NCBI RefSeq assembly: GCF_030384665.1 | Contig: NC_083674.1 | Location: 310,001 to 374,000, forward strand | DNA: 64,000 nt | Direction of reading: 5' to 3' | From: Lodderomyces elongisporus | Taxonomy: Eukaryota; Ascomycota; Pichiomycetes; Serinales; Debaryomycetaceae | In this document: piece by piece, positions 51,287 to 60,964 of the stretch | Layout of the letters: every line of letters begins with the position of its first letter | Position numbering within the stretch: position 1 is the stretch's first letter | Translations under genes and position numbers: made by a program | Notes under the pieces: generated by a model | Told to the model about the DNA's origin: nothing | Seen by the model: the letters and a program-made list of their open reading frames with translations, nothing else | The model's database searches: none

Positions 51287-52459
51287 TCAATGAAAGACAA
51301 CTACAAATACTTTACTAGCTACTTTGAAAACGGCATCTTTAATTTTTTGCCTTTTTCTAAATCTTTTTATTTGATCGAGGTTTCTGACATTGCCGCCACC
51401 ACAAGTGACTGTGCTTGCTGAACGGTGTCGTTGAATCGTAGCTGGCTCATCATCTATGTTTGCACCCTCGTCTTCACTTGCTATTTGACCTTGTTCTGCT
51501 TCTTGTTCTGCTTCTTGTTCTGCTTCTTCTTGTGTATCGTTCTTAGTGCCACGTATTGTTTTGGTTGTATCTGTACTATGTTTTCTCTTTAGTTTATTTC
51601 TCAAGTACTCGACATATGTCAATGATCCTGTACTTTTGTCTTCAAATTCCTCTGATCGTTTGAGGAAAGTTGCAATATCAAAATAATCAGTATAGTGCAA
51701 AATGGGTCTTCTTTTCGAAAACGAAAATGAAGTTGTAGAGCGAGTAGTAGGGTGTGTAATATAGTTCAGTGTTGTTCGTGGTGATGATAAGGTTTGTTGA
51801 CTATCTCCAGTGATATTGAGTAAGAATTTTGGAAACTCCTCAATTTTGAAATCTAAAAGTAAGCTTTTCCTTGTTGGGGTGTTTTTGATTGGAAAAGTGT
51901 CGTATACAAATTTGTATGGTTTCCCGAGGTGTATTAGGTTAAATTGTCTAATCTTTAGTGGGGTTTCGTCTATTTCAAAGAGTACAAATTGGTGATAGTA
52001 CAAATATATGAAGAGGTGGTTGATTGTGATTTGGCTAGGTTGTAAAGGGTTGGTCAAGTAACTATTAATGAGACTAATGATGGATGATAACTTGATGTTG
52101 ATGTCATGGTGATTGTATATTATGGTGATTTCCGTCTTGATTATTGAGTTTGATGCTTTGGGAGTGATTGAAGTACTCCTGTTGCTTTGAATAGAGGCAG
52201 CTCTGGGTTTGTTAATTGCTCTGGCATTGTCATTGAGGTCCTCTAAACTGTTGCTGATTTCTTCTGCTAGTCTAGTTTGCAAATAGTTGTTGAAATATTG
52301 CGGATTATACAGTTGTTGCTGTTGTTGCTGTAGAAGTGGTGGCAAGTTTGTAGGGTTTAGTGTGATACAAGATTCACAAGGCGATAGTGTTCTGGATGCC
52401 GCTGTGGAAACTTCAGCAGCATTAGCAGCATTAGCAGCAGTAGTAGTAGTAGTTGCCAT
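51287..52459 (-). CDS. unrecognised Ser/Thr-rich protein
   Basis: 390 aa from ATG 52459. The frame is open 34 codons further but starts there with TTG, not ATG. Residues ~1-20 are Thr/Ala-rich, with a short Gln run at ~45. An Ile/Leu/Tyr-rich probable folded core lies at ~105-220 (T-E-I-T-I-I-Y-N-H-H-D-I-N-I-K and a L-F-I-Y-L-Y-Y-H-Q-F-V-L-F-E-I segment). The rest is basic/disordered with a thrice-repeated E-Q-E-A unit (~310-325) and a basic end R-F-R-K-R-Q-K-I-K. It has no signal peptide or known motif. The basic C-terminus suggests nucleic-acid or nuclear association, but that is only a guess. Likely real from its length and ordered core. Confidence 0.65.
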   Translation of the reverse strand: MATTTTTAANAANAAEVSTAASRTLSPCESCITLNPTNLPPLLQQQQQQLYNPQYFNNYLQTRLAEEISNSLEDLNDNARAINKPRAASIQSNRSTSITPKASNSIIKTEITIIYNHHDINIKLSSIISLINSYLTNPLQPSQITINHLFIYLYYHQFVLFEIDETPLKIRQFNLIHLGKPYKFVYDTFPIKNTPTRKSLLLDFKIEEFPKFLLNITGDSQQTLSSPRTTLNYITHPTTRSTTSFSFSKRRPILHYTDYFDIATFLKRSEEFEDKSTGSLTYVEYLRNKLKRKHSTDTTKTIRGTKNDTQEEAEQEAEQEAEQGQIASEDEGANIDDEPATIQRHRSASTVTCGGGNVRNLDQIKRFRKRQKIKDAVFKVASKVFVVVFH

Positions 52460-54216
52460 TGCTCTATTGGTTGCTCTTTGTCTGTGAATGTATGTATGGT
52501 GATGTACTGTATGACAAAGTTTGAAGGAAGGACGAGTTGGGTACTGGGGGGGTTTTTGCAACCAGATTGGTGGGAAACCTGGTGATAGTGTGTGGTATAT
52601 AAATAAATGGTATGCACTATAGCAAATACCGTGATCGACAGTCTCGAAAGTTTAGCGTGTGTATATGTGTATATGTGTATCTACCTTTTACTTTTAACCT
52701 CTCTTTCTCTCTCCTCAGGTCCCCCACCTTGCTCTTTACCCTCGCATCACTAACCAATTTTCTTTCATACATTGACCCCATATGTACAATATGTACAATG
52801 CAGTAAGAGGAGCGGCGAGGGAGGAGGGGGGAAATGAGAATGTATGGTAAACTTTAATAGAAAAGAAAATGTGTATGAACTATAAAAGACAGTGGTAGTG
52901 CAATTGGTAACAAAACCAAACAAGCAAAGGAAAAGGCAACAAGAAATACATAGAAAGTACTGTATATAACCTATATGTACGTAGTGTAAACAGATGTGGA
53001 GTGACATGGGAAGAAGGTGGGGAAGTAAGTAAATGCTATTGTGTGCTTTTGAGTGCTTTTGTGTGCTTTTACAATGTTTTGCCGTATATTGAACAATCAA
53101 TATTTCAAAACCAAAAAAAAAATTATAAATAAAAAAAGAGAGAGAGACAAAAGAGACAAGAGAGAACACCAATAGGTTTAAATAGGATCCTGAAATGTAC
53201 GAGACATCGGAAGTATAAACAATAAGAGATTGAAGACCAATAACAGTTAATGAGTGTAGCTAATAATCCGGAGAGAAAGCCACTCACTAAAGCCATTCTT
53301 TTCTAAGCCGTTTGAACTCTGAAGAACCATTGCAAAATGAATACTCGCAAAAGATTGCCTAAACTTGGAAATGAATATTCAAAAAACACCATTTATCCAC
53401 CAATCATTTTTTGTTTCTTACTCTCTCACTTTCTTTCTCCAAAACAACCCTACTTCCCCCCCCCCCCCCCCCCCCACCCCACCACCAACCTCCGATGCGA
53501 ACAAACTGCATCTTAGCCATGTCTCGACTATTAATTAGTGGATTAAAGGTCAACGTAGACTTTTGATCAGAGTTTGCAGTTTCATTGCAGTGGTTGCATA
53601 TACGCTAGAATCAATAAACCTTTAACTCAACATTCCTTTCCTATTACCCCCTATCTTTCTCCTTCTTTTTTTTTTTTGCTCCAGGCCCCTCTTCCTCCCC
53701 GCCTTCAACACTATCCGCCCTTCCCCCCCCCCCCCCCAATATTAGTATTAAATTTTATTAAATAATATTTATATATAGTGAATGTTTGGTGTATTATTTG
53801 TACTTGTATTCCTTATCTTCTTCTTACTCCCTTTTGCGTATTTTGTTATATAGGAGATAGGGGTAAAGAAAAAAAACCATAAAACATTTTTATTACCAGA
53901 TTCCCGCTTCACCTCAACTCGTGAATTTCACATTAACAACAACAACACCACCACAAGGTAGAAATTAAAACCATAATATTGCTGGACCCTAGAGTTAAAG
54001 CTATGCCATTTACAACATCATTTGACGACAACTTCTTTACAAAATAAACACCAATATTCTAATAATTAACCAAGTGCTATTGTCAAGATAAAAGAAAAAG
54101 AAATAAGAGAGAAATAAAAAAAAAAAAAAACGAACAGAAAAGAAAAGAATATTGTCTTGAAGCATATCCTACATCATAATGGTAATCACTCGTCACGTTA
54201 CAACACTGCTATTCCA
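52460..54216. other. intergenic region between two minus-strand unknown genes
   Basis: 1.76 kb. C20 tract at 53456-53475 and C15 at 53723-53737, each in pyrimidine-rich surroundings, with a GTGTGCTTTT/GAGTGCTTTT repeat at ~53040-53070. A minus-strand frame of 135 codons (52765-53172) is Leu/Phe-rich by composition and is not called. Confidence 0.4.
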
Positions 54217-54777
54217 CTAAATCAGTCTAAACTCATTACACAATACTTCCAAGAACTGAATACGTCGGTGGTCGATGATCCAACACTCTCGTTCATTACT
54301 CTTGTCCTTTATTTCCTCCTGTATCTCTTGCTCTTGCTCTTGCTCTTGCTCTTGCTCTTCCTTTTCCTTTTCCTTATCTTTTACCTTTAATTTCTTGAAA
54401 AACTCAACAATTTTATAACTCAACACATCACTATCCCCACTACTACCATCAATCATTCCAGACAAGCCTTCAACAATCACCACTTGGGACAAGTTTATTC
54501 GTAATAACTGGTTGAGATCAGTCACATACTCATAATTGATCAAGTCGTATAGCGATATCGTAGAAGCATTTGTTGTTGTTGTTGTTGTTGTTGTTGCTGC
54601 TGTTGGTGCTGTTGGTGCTGCTGTTGCTGCTGTTGGTGTAGTGGAAGAAATTAGAGAGAGAAGATTCTCTGGTGACGATGTAGTGATATATGTTACCAAC
54701 TGTTGTGTTTTATGACAGGACTCAAGAATTTGCAAGAGCGCCGGGCTATAGTCATTAGTAATCCAGTATCTTATCAT
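54217..54777 (-). CDS. unrecognised small acidic protein
   Basis: 186 aa from ATG 54777; an in-frame stop lies 10 codons upstream. Residues 1-~45 contain ordered helix/strand (Y-W-I-T-N-D-Y-S-P-A-L-L-Q-I-L-E-S). Residues ~48-75 are an Ala/Thr/Pro repeat tract. Residues ~80-120 hold a hydrophobic strand V-V-I-V-E-G-L-S-G-M-I-D-G. Residues ~132-158 are Lys/Glu/Gln repeat, followed by C-W-I-I-D-H-R-R-I. The strand pattern around V-E-G-L loosely recalls degenerate RecA-fold Shu-complex subunits such as Csm2 (which has I-N-G-L-E-V-M at a similar place), but this is weak. It could have an unseen upstream exon. Probably real, function unknown. Confidence 0.55.
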   Translation of the reverse strand: MIRYWITNDYSPALLQILESCHKTQQLVTYITTSSPENLLSLISSTTPTAATAAPTAPTAATTTTTTTTNASTISLYDLINYEYVTDLNQLLRINLSQVVIVEGLSGMIDGSSGDSDVLSYKIVEFFKKLKVKDKEKEKEEQEQEQEQEQEIQEEIKDKSNERECWIIDHRRIQFLEVLCNEFRLI

Positions 54778-54888
54778 CAACAAATGCAGGTAAATATCGA
54801 GTAATCATACAACGGTTTTACTCGATAGATGTATCACGTAAAAAGGATTGAATTTGTATTTTTTTTATTCTCTTTCTCTTCCTCTCTT

Positions 54889-54919
<31 letters not shown>

Positions 54920-55220
54920 TCCTCTCTTTCTCTTCCTCTCTTTCTCTCTCCAATAATATACCAAGACCATAGGGTAATTCAAACTAGCCAATAATTGAAA
55001 CCTCTCAATTTACTAATTATATATATTAATACTTTAATCTCAGTCTATATCCTTCTTGGTCCCTAATTCTAATAAATTCTAACAAATTCTAAATTCTAAC
55101 TCTAACTTTAATTCAAACTTTAACATTAAATACTCACAATTCTAACAAGATTTAATCCTCCTCCAATGCCATTATCATACTTAATTATTATATCATTTTT
55201 TTTTCCTCAACAGCGCCATC
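54778..55220. other. intergenic between unknown gene and GSF2 3' end
   Basis: 443 bp. Pyrimidine repeat TTTCTC/TTCCTC at ~54868-54950 and an AATTCTAAC-like repeat at ~55065-55145. No gene seen. Confidence 0.4.
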
Positions 55221-56465
55221 TTACTCTTCAACAACTTCAATCTTTTCTCTTGGGGGCAATGGAGTCAATGGTTTTTCTTCTTCACCATTACTATTATTAG
55301 ATTCATCCTTCACCTGTGATTTTCTAGCCTCGACAACTTGTTTGATTCTTCTATCGCTAATCAACAATCCATACCTTCTGAATTGCTTAATCAATTCAGC
55401 CAACTCTTTACCCTCCTTCCCATCGGAGTTGGCAGCAAAAACATAGCCCAACTCAGCAAACCATTCATAACTCAACTGAAGCTTGAAATTAGCAGCATTG
55501 GTCTCTGCTTCATTAACAATTTCCTTCATTGTTTTCTTCATGTTGTTCTTGACCAATGGCGTGTTGTATCCTTCACCAGCTTGCAATTGTACACCAAGAT
55601 GTCTAAGAATATTGAACAATCCTGCTTGGTGGGCCTGAATCATTCCGCCATGTTCTTGAATCTTAAACTCTCTGTAATAGTCTCTATATTCTTCAATTGT
55701 GGCTTTCCTGGTTCCCGTCCAGCCCAATTCTACCAATTGCTCCTTTGTTGGTTTTGGTGCAACGCTTCCAGGCATTCTAAATAATCTTATTGGGTTGAAT
55801 GCACCAGTATAAAGGAATCCAAACAAAAAACCAACCTTGATCAAGTGGAATGCAAAAAAGATGCACTGCAAAACGATGCTCACGTCATCCTCAATGTCTT
55901 GTAACAAAAGCTTGGCAACGTTGGAGTAACCAAATTTAATGGCTGCAACACTTAGAAGCTTGGTGATTTGATTGGTTAAACAGATACCGGGAGTAGGTGA
56001 GATAAAATCTGGCAAGTCTGTATAGAGCCAAGTCAACAATAGAGCTACTGTCGAGTAGAATGCAAAGTCGTTAAATTGCCATTCGGGAAGGATCAATTGT
56101 CCTGGCCATACATGGCTATTGATTAATTCGTCGCCAGGGATAACGGAACTTTTAGTCTTGCCTGCTTCTTCATCGAATAAGAAATTACCATCTTCAGTTA
56201 AATAACCTGGAGAAGTTGATTTGCGGAACCCAATAGGTTGTGGGTGATAGAATAAACTAGGACGCAATGCAATTGGTAAAGTTTCAAAAATCTTGTACAA
56301 GTCATTAAACCTAGTGGTTGTCGTTATTTGGAAACAATAGTCTTTTTCTTGATCATCGTTGAAACGGATGTAGATGTCGAGAAATGCAGTATCTTCATCT
56401 GCAACATTATCCTCCATCTCGTGAAGTTTCTCTTTAACTTCCTCGATCTTAGCGTCACTAGTCAT
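55221..56465 (-). CDS. GSF2: ER membrane protein for hexose-transporter export (Gsf2 family)
   Basis: 414 aa. An N-terminal cytosolic part contains L-D-I-Y-I-R-F-N-D-D, L-R-P-S-L-F-Y-H, P-I-G-F-R-K-S-T-S-P-G-Y-L-T-E-D-G and V-W-P-G-Q-L-I-L-P-E-W. Then comes a membrane helix (~135-150), the highly conserved W-L-Y-T-D-L-P-D-F-I-S-P-T-P-G-I-C-L-T-N-Q, and a second hydrophobic helix at ~205-225. The C-terminal half has L-G-W-T-G-T-R-K-A-T and A-G-E-G-Y-N-T-P-L. These blocks match what I know of S. cerevisiae Gsf2, needed for ER exit of Hxt1 and so for glucose signalling. Length is as expected (~400 aa), and a Glu/Pro-rich tail ends the protein. Confidence 0.92.
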   Translation of the reverse strand: MTSDAKIEEVKEKLHEMEDNVADEDTAFLDIYIRFNDDQEKDYCFQITTTTRFNDLYKIFETLPIALRPSLFYHPQPIGFRKSTSPGYLTEDGNFLFDEEAGKTKSSVIPGDELINSHVWPGQLILPEWQFNDFAFYSTVALLLTWLYTDLPDFISPTPGICLTNQITKLLSVAAIKFGYSNVAKLLLQDIEDDVSIVLQCIFFAFHLIKVGFLFGFLYTGAFNPIRLFRMPGSVAPKPTKEQLVELGWTGTRKATIEEYRDYYREFKIQEHGGMIQAHQAGLFNILRHLGVQLQAGEGYNTPLVKNNMKKTMKEIVNEAETNAANFKLQLSYEWFAELGYVFAANSDGKEGKELAELIKQFRRYGLLISDRRIKQVVEARKSQVKDESNNSNGEEEKPLTPLPPREKIEVVEE

Positions 56466-59400
56466 CTTTACTTTGTTCTGTTCTGTTCTGTTCTATTTTC
56501 TTTTCTTTTTTTTGTCTTTATTAAAAAAAAGGAAACAAAGTACAAAGGAAAGAAAGACTGTATTGTATAAATAAATAAATGAAAAGGGAAAAGTAATTGA
56601 AATGGATGGAGATGATGTTGAAAAAAAAAATATATATTAATTGTGTGGTTTTATTTTTTTTTTTTCTTCTCCAACACTCCGACTTCCCCACCGCTGGAGA
56701 AATATTTTATTAGTTATAAAATTAAATAAAAATATTCAAAGCTTAAAAGACAAAGAGAGGGGAAGAGAGAGAGAGAGAGAGGGAAGGAGAGAGCAATTAA
56801 ATGAAATAAAATTAAATTAAAATTAAAATAAAATGTGTGTGTCAAATATGTAGAAGGATAGACAGTCAAATAAAATTGTGACACAATATTGCATGGAGTG
56901 CGAAATGGTGACGATTGAATGTGCAATAGTATGAGACAAACTGTTTGTGGTGAGTAATGGGGCGAGGAGGAGTGGAGGGGGTAGGTCTAAATGGCACGAA
57001 CAAGCAAAGTAACGGCGAGAGTTGGTGCGAGTTCTTTCGAGTTGGTGCGAGCTCCGTTGTATTATACTCAATTACTTCCATTTGCTTATCTCCTCGTTTA
57101 TAGTTTTTTTAAAAATAGTACTACCGCTTATAAAAATTACAATACTTGTAAAATTTATCAACAAAGATATGTTTAAATATAGCTAGAAAGTCAATGATGG
57201 AATTGTTGGAATTGTTGTTGTTGTTGTTGTTGTTGTTTTGACAGTGTTAACAATGAATAGTTTGTATCATTGACTCAATTTCCCCCTTCTTTCTCTCTTT
57301 GTTCCTGTTTTTTTAAACTACGAATAGTGATTGGGGCAGTTATAACTCAATTGAGTGAAGTTCATATTTTGTTACCTTCAAATTTAGTGCCAATTTGCAA
57401 CCAAATGGTTTGATTGAAGGAAAAGAAGCAACAACAAAAAAAAAAAATTGTTAGTACACCAACAACAATATATAGACTTATAGTTCATTACCAAAACTCA
57501 TAATGCTATAAATCATTTATGTCAATATGTATTTGTCAAGGAGATGAGCTTTTCACTGGTAGGAAAATATATTCTATAATCCACTACCTGATATCAATGC
57601 ATTTACATAGTTAGGAACCATCTAGTTTGTCAAACTTTTGGTTGGTTGCGCCTCTTATATCTAAATACATTAACAATTTGTTTATTTTGTTTTATAAAGC
57701 ATTTGCAAGATTTCTACAAACGCATCTTGTGATGATGGAAGGTATGCTCAAGAGACAAGAAAGTAATAGTAGAATTAATGATGTAAGAAAATTTGATCTA
57801 TAAAGCGTTTTCCACTCATTCTGTCCTCTCTTTTCCTCATCCCTCACCATCCTCACCCTTCATCTTACTGAGTCTGTCGGCAACTAGCCGAATGCCTAGT
57901 CGGGTATGTAATTGTCGTGTGACTAGGTTCCGAAGTAACCCGTTTACCCATCCGTGTCCTGCAATAATGACGACGAAGAAGTAAGCAAAGTAGGGCTAAA
58001 AGTATCAAGAAAATAAGGAAATAAAGATGAAAAGATGAAGAGATGAATAAAAAAGCCTCGTCTCCTTCTACACTCTAACCACCTTCTCTTTATTGATAAA
58101 TTGATGATTGTGCGCGTTTTAATTCTTTTGCATGTGCGTGTATGTGTTTATTTATTTTATTTTTTTCCGCGTCACTTCTAAGGTAATGATATCATAATAT
58201 AGACGAAAGGGAAGTACAGAAAACGGATATGAAAATGAGATTATAGGTTTCAAAATTATTTGGAAAGTGTGCCTGCCGAAGAAAAAAGGAAAAAGAGAAG
58301 GCGGATGGTGGTGGGGGGGGGGGGGGGGGGAAGGGTTAAGTGTTAAATGAAGTGACAAGACATGACATTATATGGTCTTCTTGAAACATGTCTGTGTGCC
58401 TTACCTTTAATGTATGTAATTTAAATCTAGATTTGGGTTAAAATTGAGGTAACAAGTGGCAGGGGACAAGAGAAAGAAAGAGATAAAGAACAAAAAAAAA
58501 AATAGAAAAGGAGGTCTCTTGGTTATATCAAGTATTTTATCTCTACGAATGCTATTAATGTATCTGTCTCAAGCCGTGTTTATTTGTATGCTTCTGTGAG
58601 TCTCTTCTTCTTTTGTTGTTGTTGTAACATACTCTACAGTTTACTGTATATAAATGACAGATGACGTTTGACCCTTGAAATTAAAAGTAAGAAAACACAG
58701 ACTTATACACGAAATACAAAAATAGGATGGTACATGGCTTATAAGTAAGTTAGAAGATTATGGCAAAAGCACTGAAGAGGACAGGAAGAAGTTGTTAGTA
58801 AAGTAGATCCAGTTGATTGGTTCAATAAAATGGAAAAAAAATGAAAAAAAAAAAAACACACACAAATAAATTTTTGTTAGTGGTCTATATCAAGCAACAT
58901 AGGAATTGAAAGGACACAGCCCCCAATGTTTAAAGAATCGGACCGTGGTCGTGTACTTGGGCTGTAAATATCTGTCTCTTTCTCTTTCTCTATACTGCAC
59001 ATGGTAGCATATAACATTATGTTTGTGTAACAGATCAGAAATAAATGAAACATCCAAAAGCGGTAATAATAGTAATAACAACAACAACAACAACAGCAGT
59101 TCAATAATAGGAGGAGCAATTTGGTTGACAGTTTTTTATTTTTTTCTGATTTCTAATTCTTGTTTTGCCTGTTTATTCAAAGGTTGTTTTTTTTGTTAAT
59201 AAGTCCTTACTATTCTCTTTCCATCAATAAAACAATTTTGTTTCTGGTGCTTCTAAGCCAAATCATCGGTTAATTAAACAAATTTCATTCTTTTTGTTCC
59301 GACGTTTCCAGAGCTGAGTGAGAAAACCTCGACGATCAAAAAAAATAAAATTATTTTTTGATTTATTTTATTTTTTATTTTATTTTTTTTATTTACTTTT

Positions 59401-59760
59401 TACTTTTTACTTTTTACTTTTTACTTTTTGCTTGCTGGCTCAACGAGAGTAGGCTGATTGCAAAGTTATTTCCAGTGAAAAATACCACAACGAATAACAT
59501 CAAACCATAAGCAAGAGGAAAAGAAGCAAATATATTGCGTAGTGGGGTTTGTCAAAACCTCAGTATGGGTACTTATACTAGTAGCATACATCTTGTGGTA
59601 ATTAGTTTTGCCTCGTTATTCATCTAACTTTCTCTCAAGTTTGTATTTTTATTTTTGGTTCTTTAGTATGTCTAATTATAGCTCTGGCTAAAAAGGCGCG
59701 AAAGAGTCGATTGGTTTTCCCGGGCTTAGATAAATCCTGGCTTCTTAATTAAACCAGTGT

Positions 59761-59799
59761 GCTAAAGCTACTTGCTAAAACTACTTGCTAAAGCTACTT
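59761..59799. repeat. three tandem 13-bp units
   Basis: GCTAAAGCTACTT, GCTAAAACTACTT, GCTAAAGCTACTT: three head-to-tail copies with one substitution, followed by a partial fourth (GCTA). Confidence 0.9.
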
Positions 59800-60370
59800 G
59801 CTAGGTACTACCTTATATACTACAAGTTTCATGAAAACATGGCCCATGCCCGTTGGTCGAGGGTTGGTGGTCGTAAGAAAAGTGTCAGTTTGATTGCTCG
59901 CTAGTAGTTAAGGTGCTTAATGCAAAGGCTAAGTAAATGCTAAAGGCATAGGAACTGCACATTAAACAGTAAACAGAGAGCTATTGTTTATTATTGATAC
60001 AAATAATTTCGTGTACTATATTGTTTGTCTTCTTCTTCTTCTTTGTTTCTTCTTGCTTCGTGCAACTATTCACTATCTCCCTCCCTTTCAGAAAATAAAA
60101 AATAAATAAATAAAAATAAAAAATATAAAAAATTTCCAAACCACGACCCACACGTAAAATGCACCTCATGATATATTTCTCTGTTTCACGCATGCACCGC
60201 ACTTTATTCTCTTTACAATTTATTTTTTTAAGTAAAAAACTTTCTCTCTCTCTCTCTCTCTGCCATTTGTCAACACACGATGAAATTTTTTTATTTTTTT
60301 TAATTTTTAATTTTTTTTTTTCTCAATTGAGGCAGTGTCGGCTTTTATTTCCACTAGAGTTGATCCAGGC

Positions 60371-60405
<35 letters not shown>

Positions 60406-60730
60406 TGTTGTTGTTTACCCACACACACACAGACACTTGTTGATATATAAATCACCACATTCTCTTCATCCTAAATTCCCACTGGTAGATTTTCAAAAAA
60501 AGAGAGAGAAAACCTTTTTCTAGTTTTTTTTCTTCTTTTCCTTTCTTCAATTGATTTATTTTTTCTTTTGGTATTTCACTTAGTTGATACATACTTTGTT
60601 AAAGAAATCATTTCCATATTTCCAGTTTTAAGTGAAACACAACCATCCACTCCAACTAGTACAACTCGCTTATCAACCTCACCTCCACCCCCCCCTCAAG
60701 AAAAAGTATAAAGAGTCTCACTACAAGACC

Positions 60731-60747
60731 CTATATATATATATAAA
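60731..60747 (+). promoter_or_regulatory. TATA stretch of PHR2
   Basis: TATATATATATAAAAAG about 220-235 bp upstream of the PHR2 ATG, the best TATA candidate in the region. Confidence 0.5.
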
Positions 60748-60816
60748 AAGTATATAAAACATATATTGTTTTTTTTTTCTTGTCTGACACATTCGTTTCT
60801 GTTCAAATCCAACCAA

Positions 60817-60824
60817 CCAAGAAA
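60817..60824 (+). promoter_or_regulatory. candidate Rim101 site CCAAGAAA
   Basis: CCAAGAAA is the motif described for C. albicans Rim101. It lies ~140 bp upstream of the PHR2 ATG, between the TATA stretch and the start, where a repressor could act. Location and motif match; binding is not shown. Confidence 0.45.
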
Positions 60825-60964
60825 ATTTTTTATTTTTCAACAACAGCAAAAGAGATTATTCTTCCAAAAAAAAAAATATCGAATTATTATTTTCTTTATT
60901 TTTTTTTTCTTTTTTTTTTCTTTAGTGTGTTGTTATTTTTAACTTGGCCTCCTACACAATTAGT

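Larger units (their letters stand above)
56466..60964. other. 4.5-kb gene-free region between GSF2 and PHR2
   Basis: The largest gap in the window, a divergent promoter region. Contents: (AG)n at ~56767-56780, a TTG run at ~57213-57238, and a GC-rich foldable block at ~57870-57965. A G18 tract lies at 58313-58330. A minus-strand branch point plus acceptor lies at 58775-58799, and a CAA run at ~59079-59097. An ACTTTTT heptamer array lies at ~59394-59430, a 13-bp tandem repeat at 59761-59799 and a GTA run at 60371-60402. The PHR2 core promoter has a TATA stretch at ~60731-60747 and CCAAGAAA at 60817-60824. No coding frame is convincing. Confidence 0.5.

Noticed and set aside
52765..53172. 135-codon minus-strand frame, Leu/Phe/Ser-rich
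   Set aside because: Hydrophobic by pyrimidine composition only; no signal-peptide-plus-domain layout and no recognisable motif.
57193..57240. TTG-rich stretch resembling the start of a yeast LTR
   Set aside because: Only a short TTG triplet run; no paired terminal repeat, primer-binding site or retroelement coding sequence anywhere in the window.
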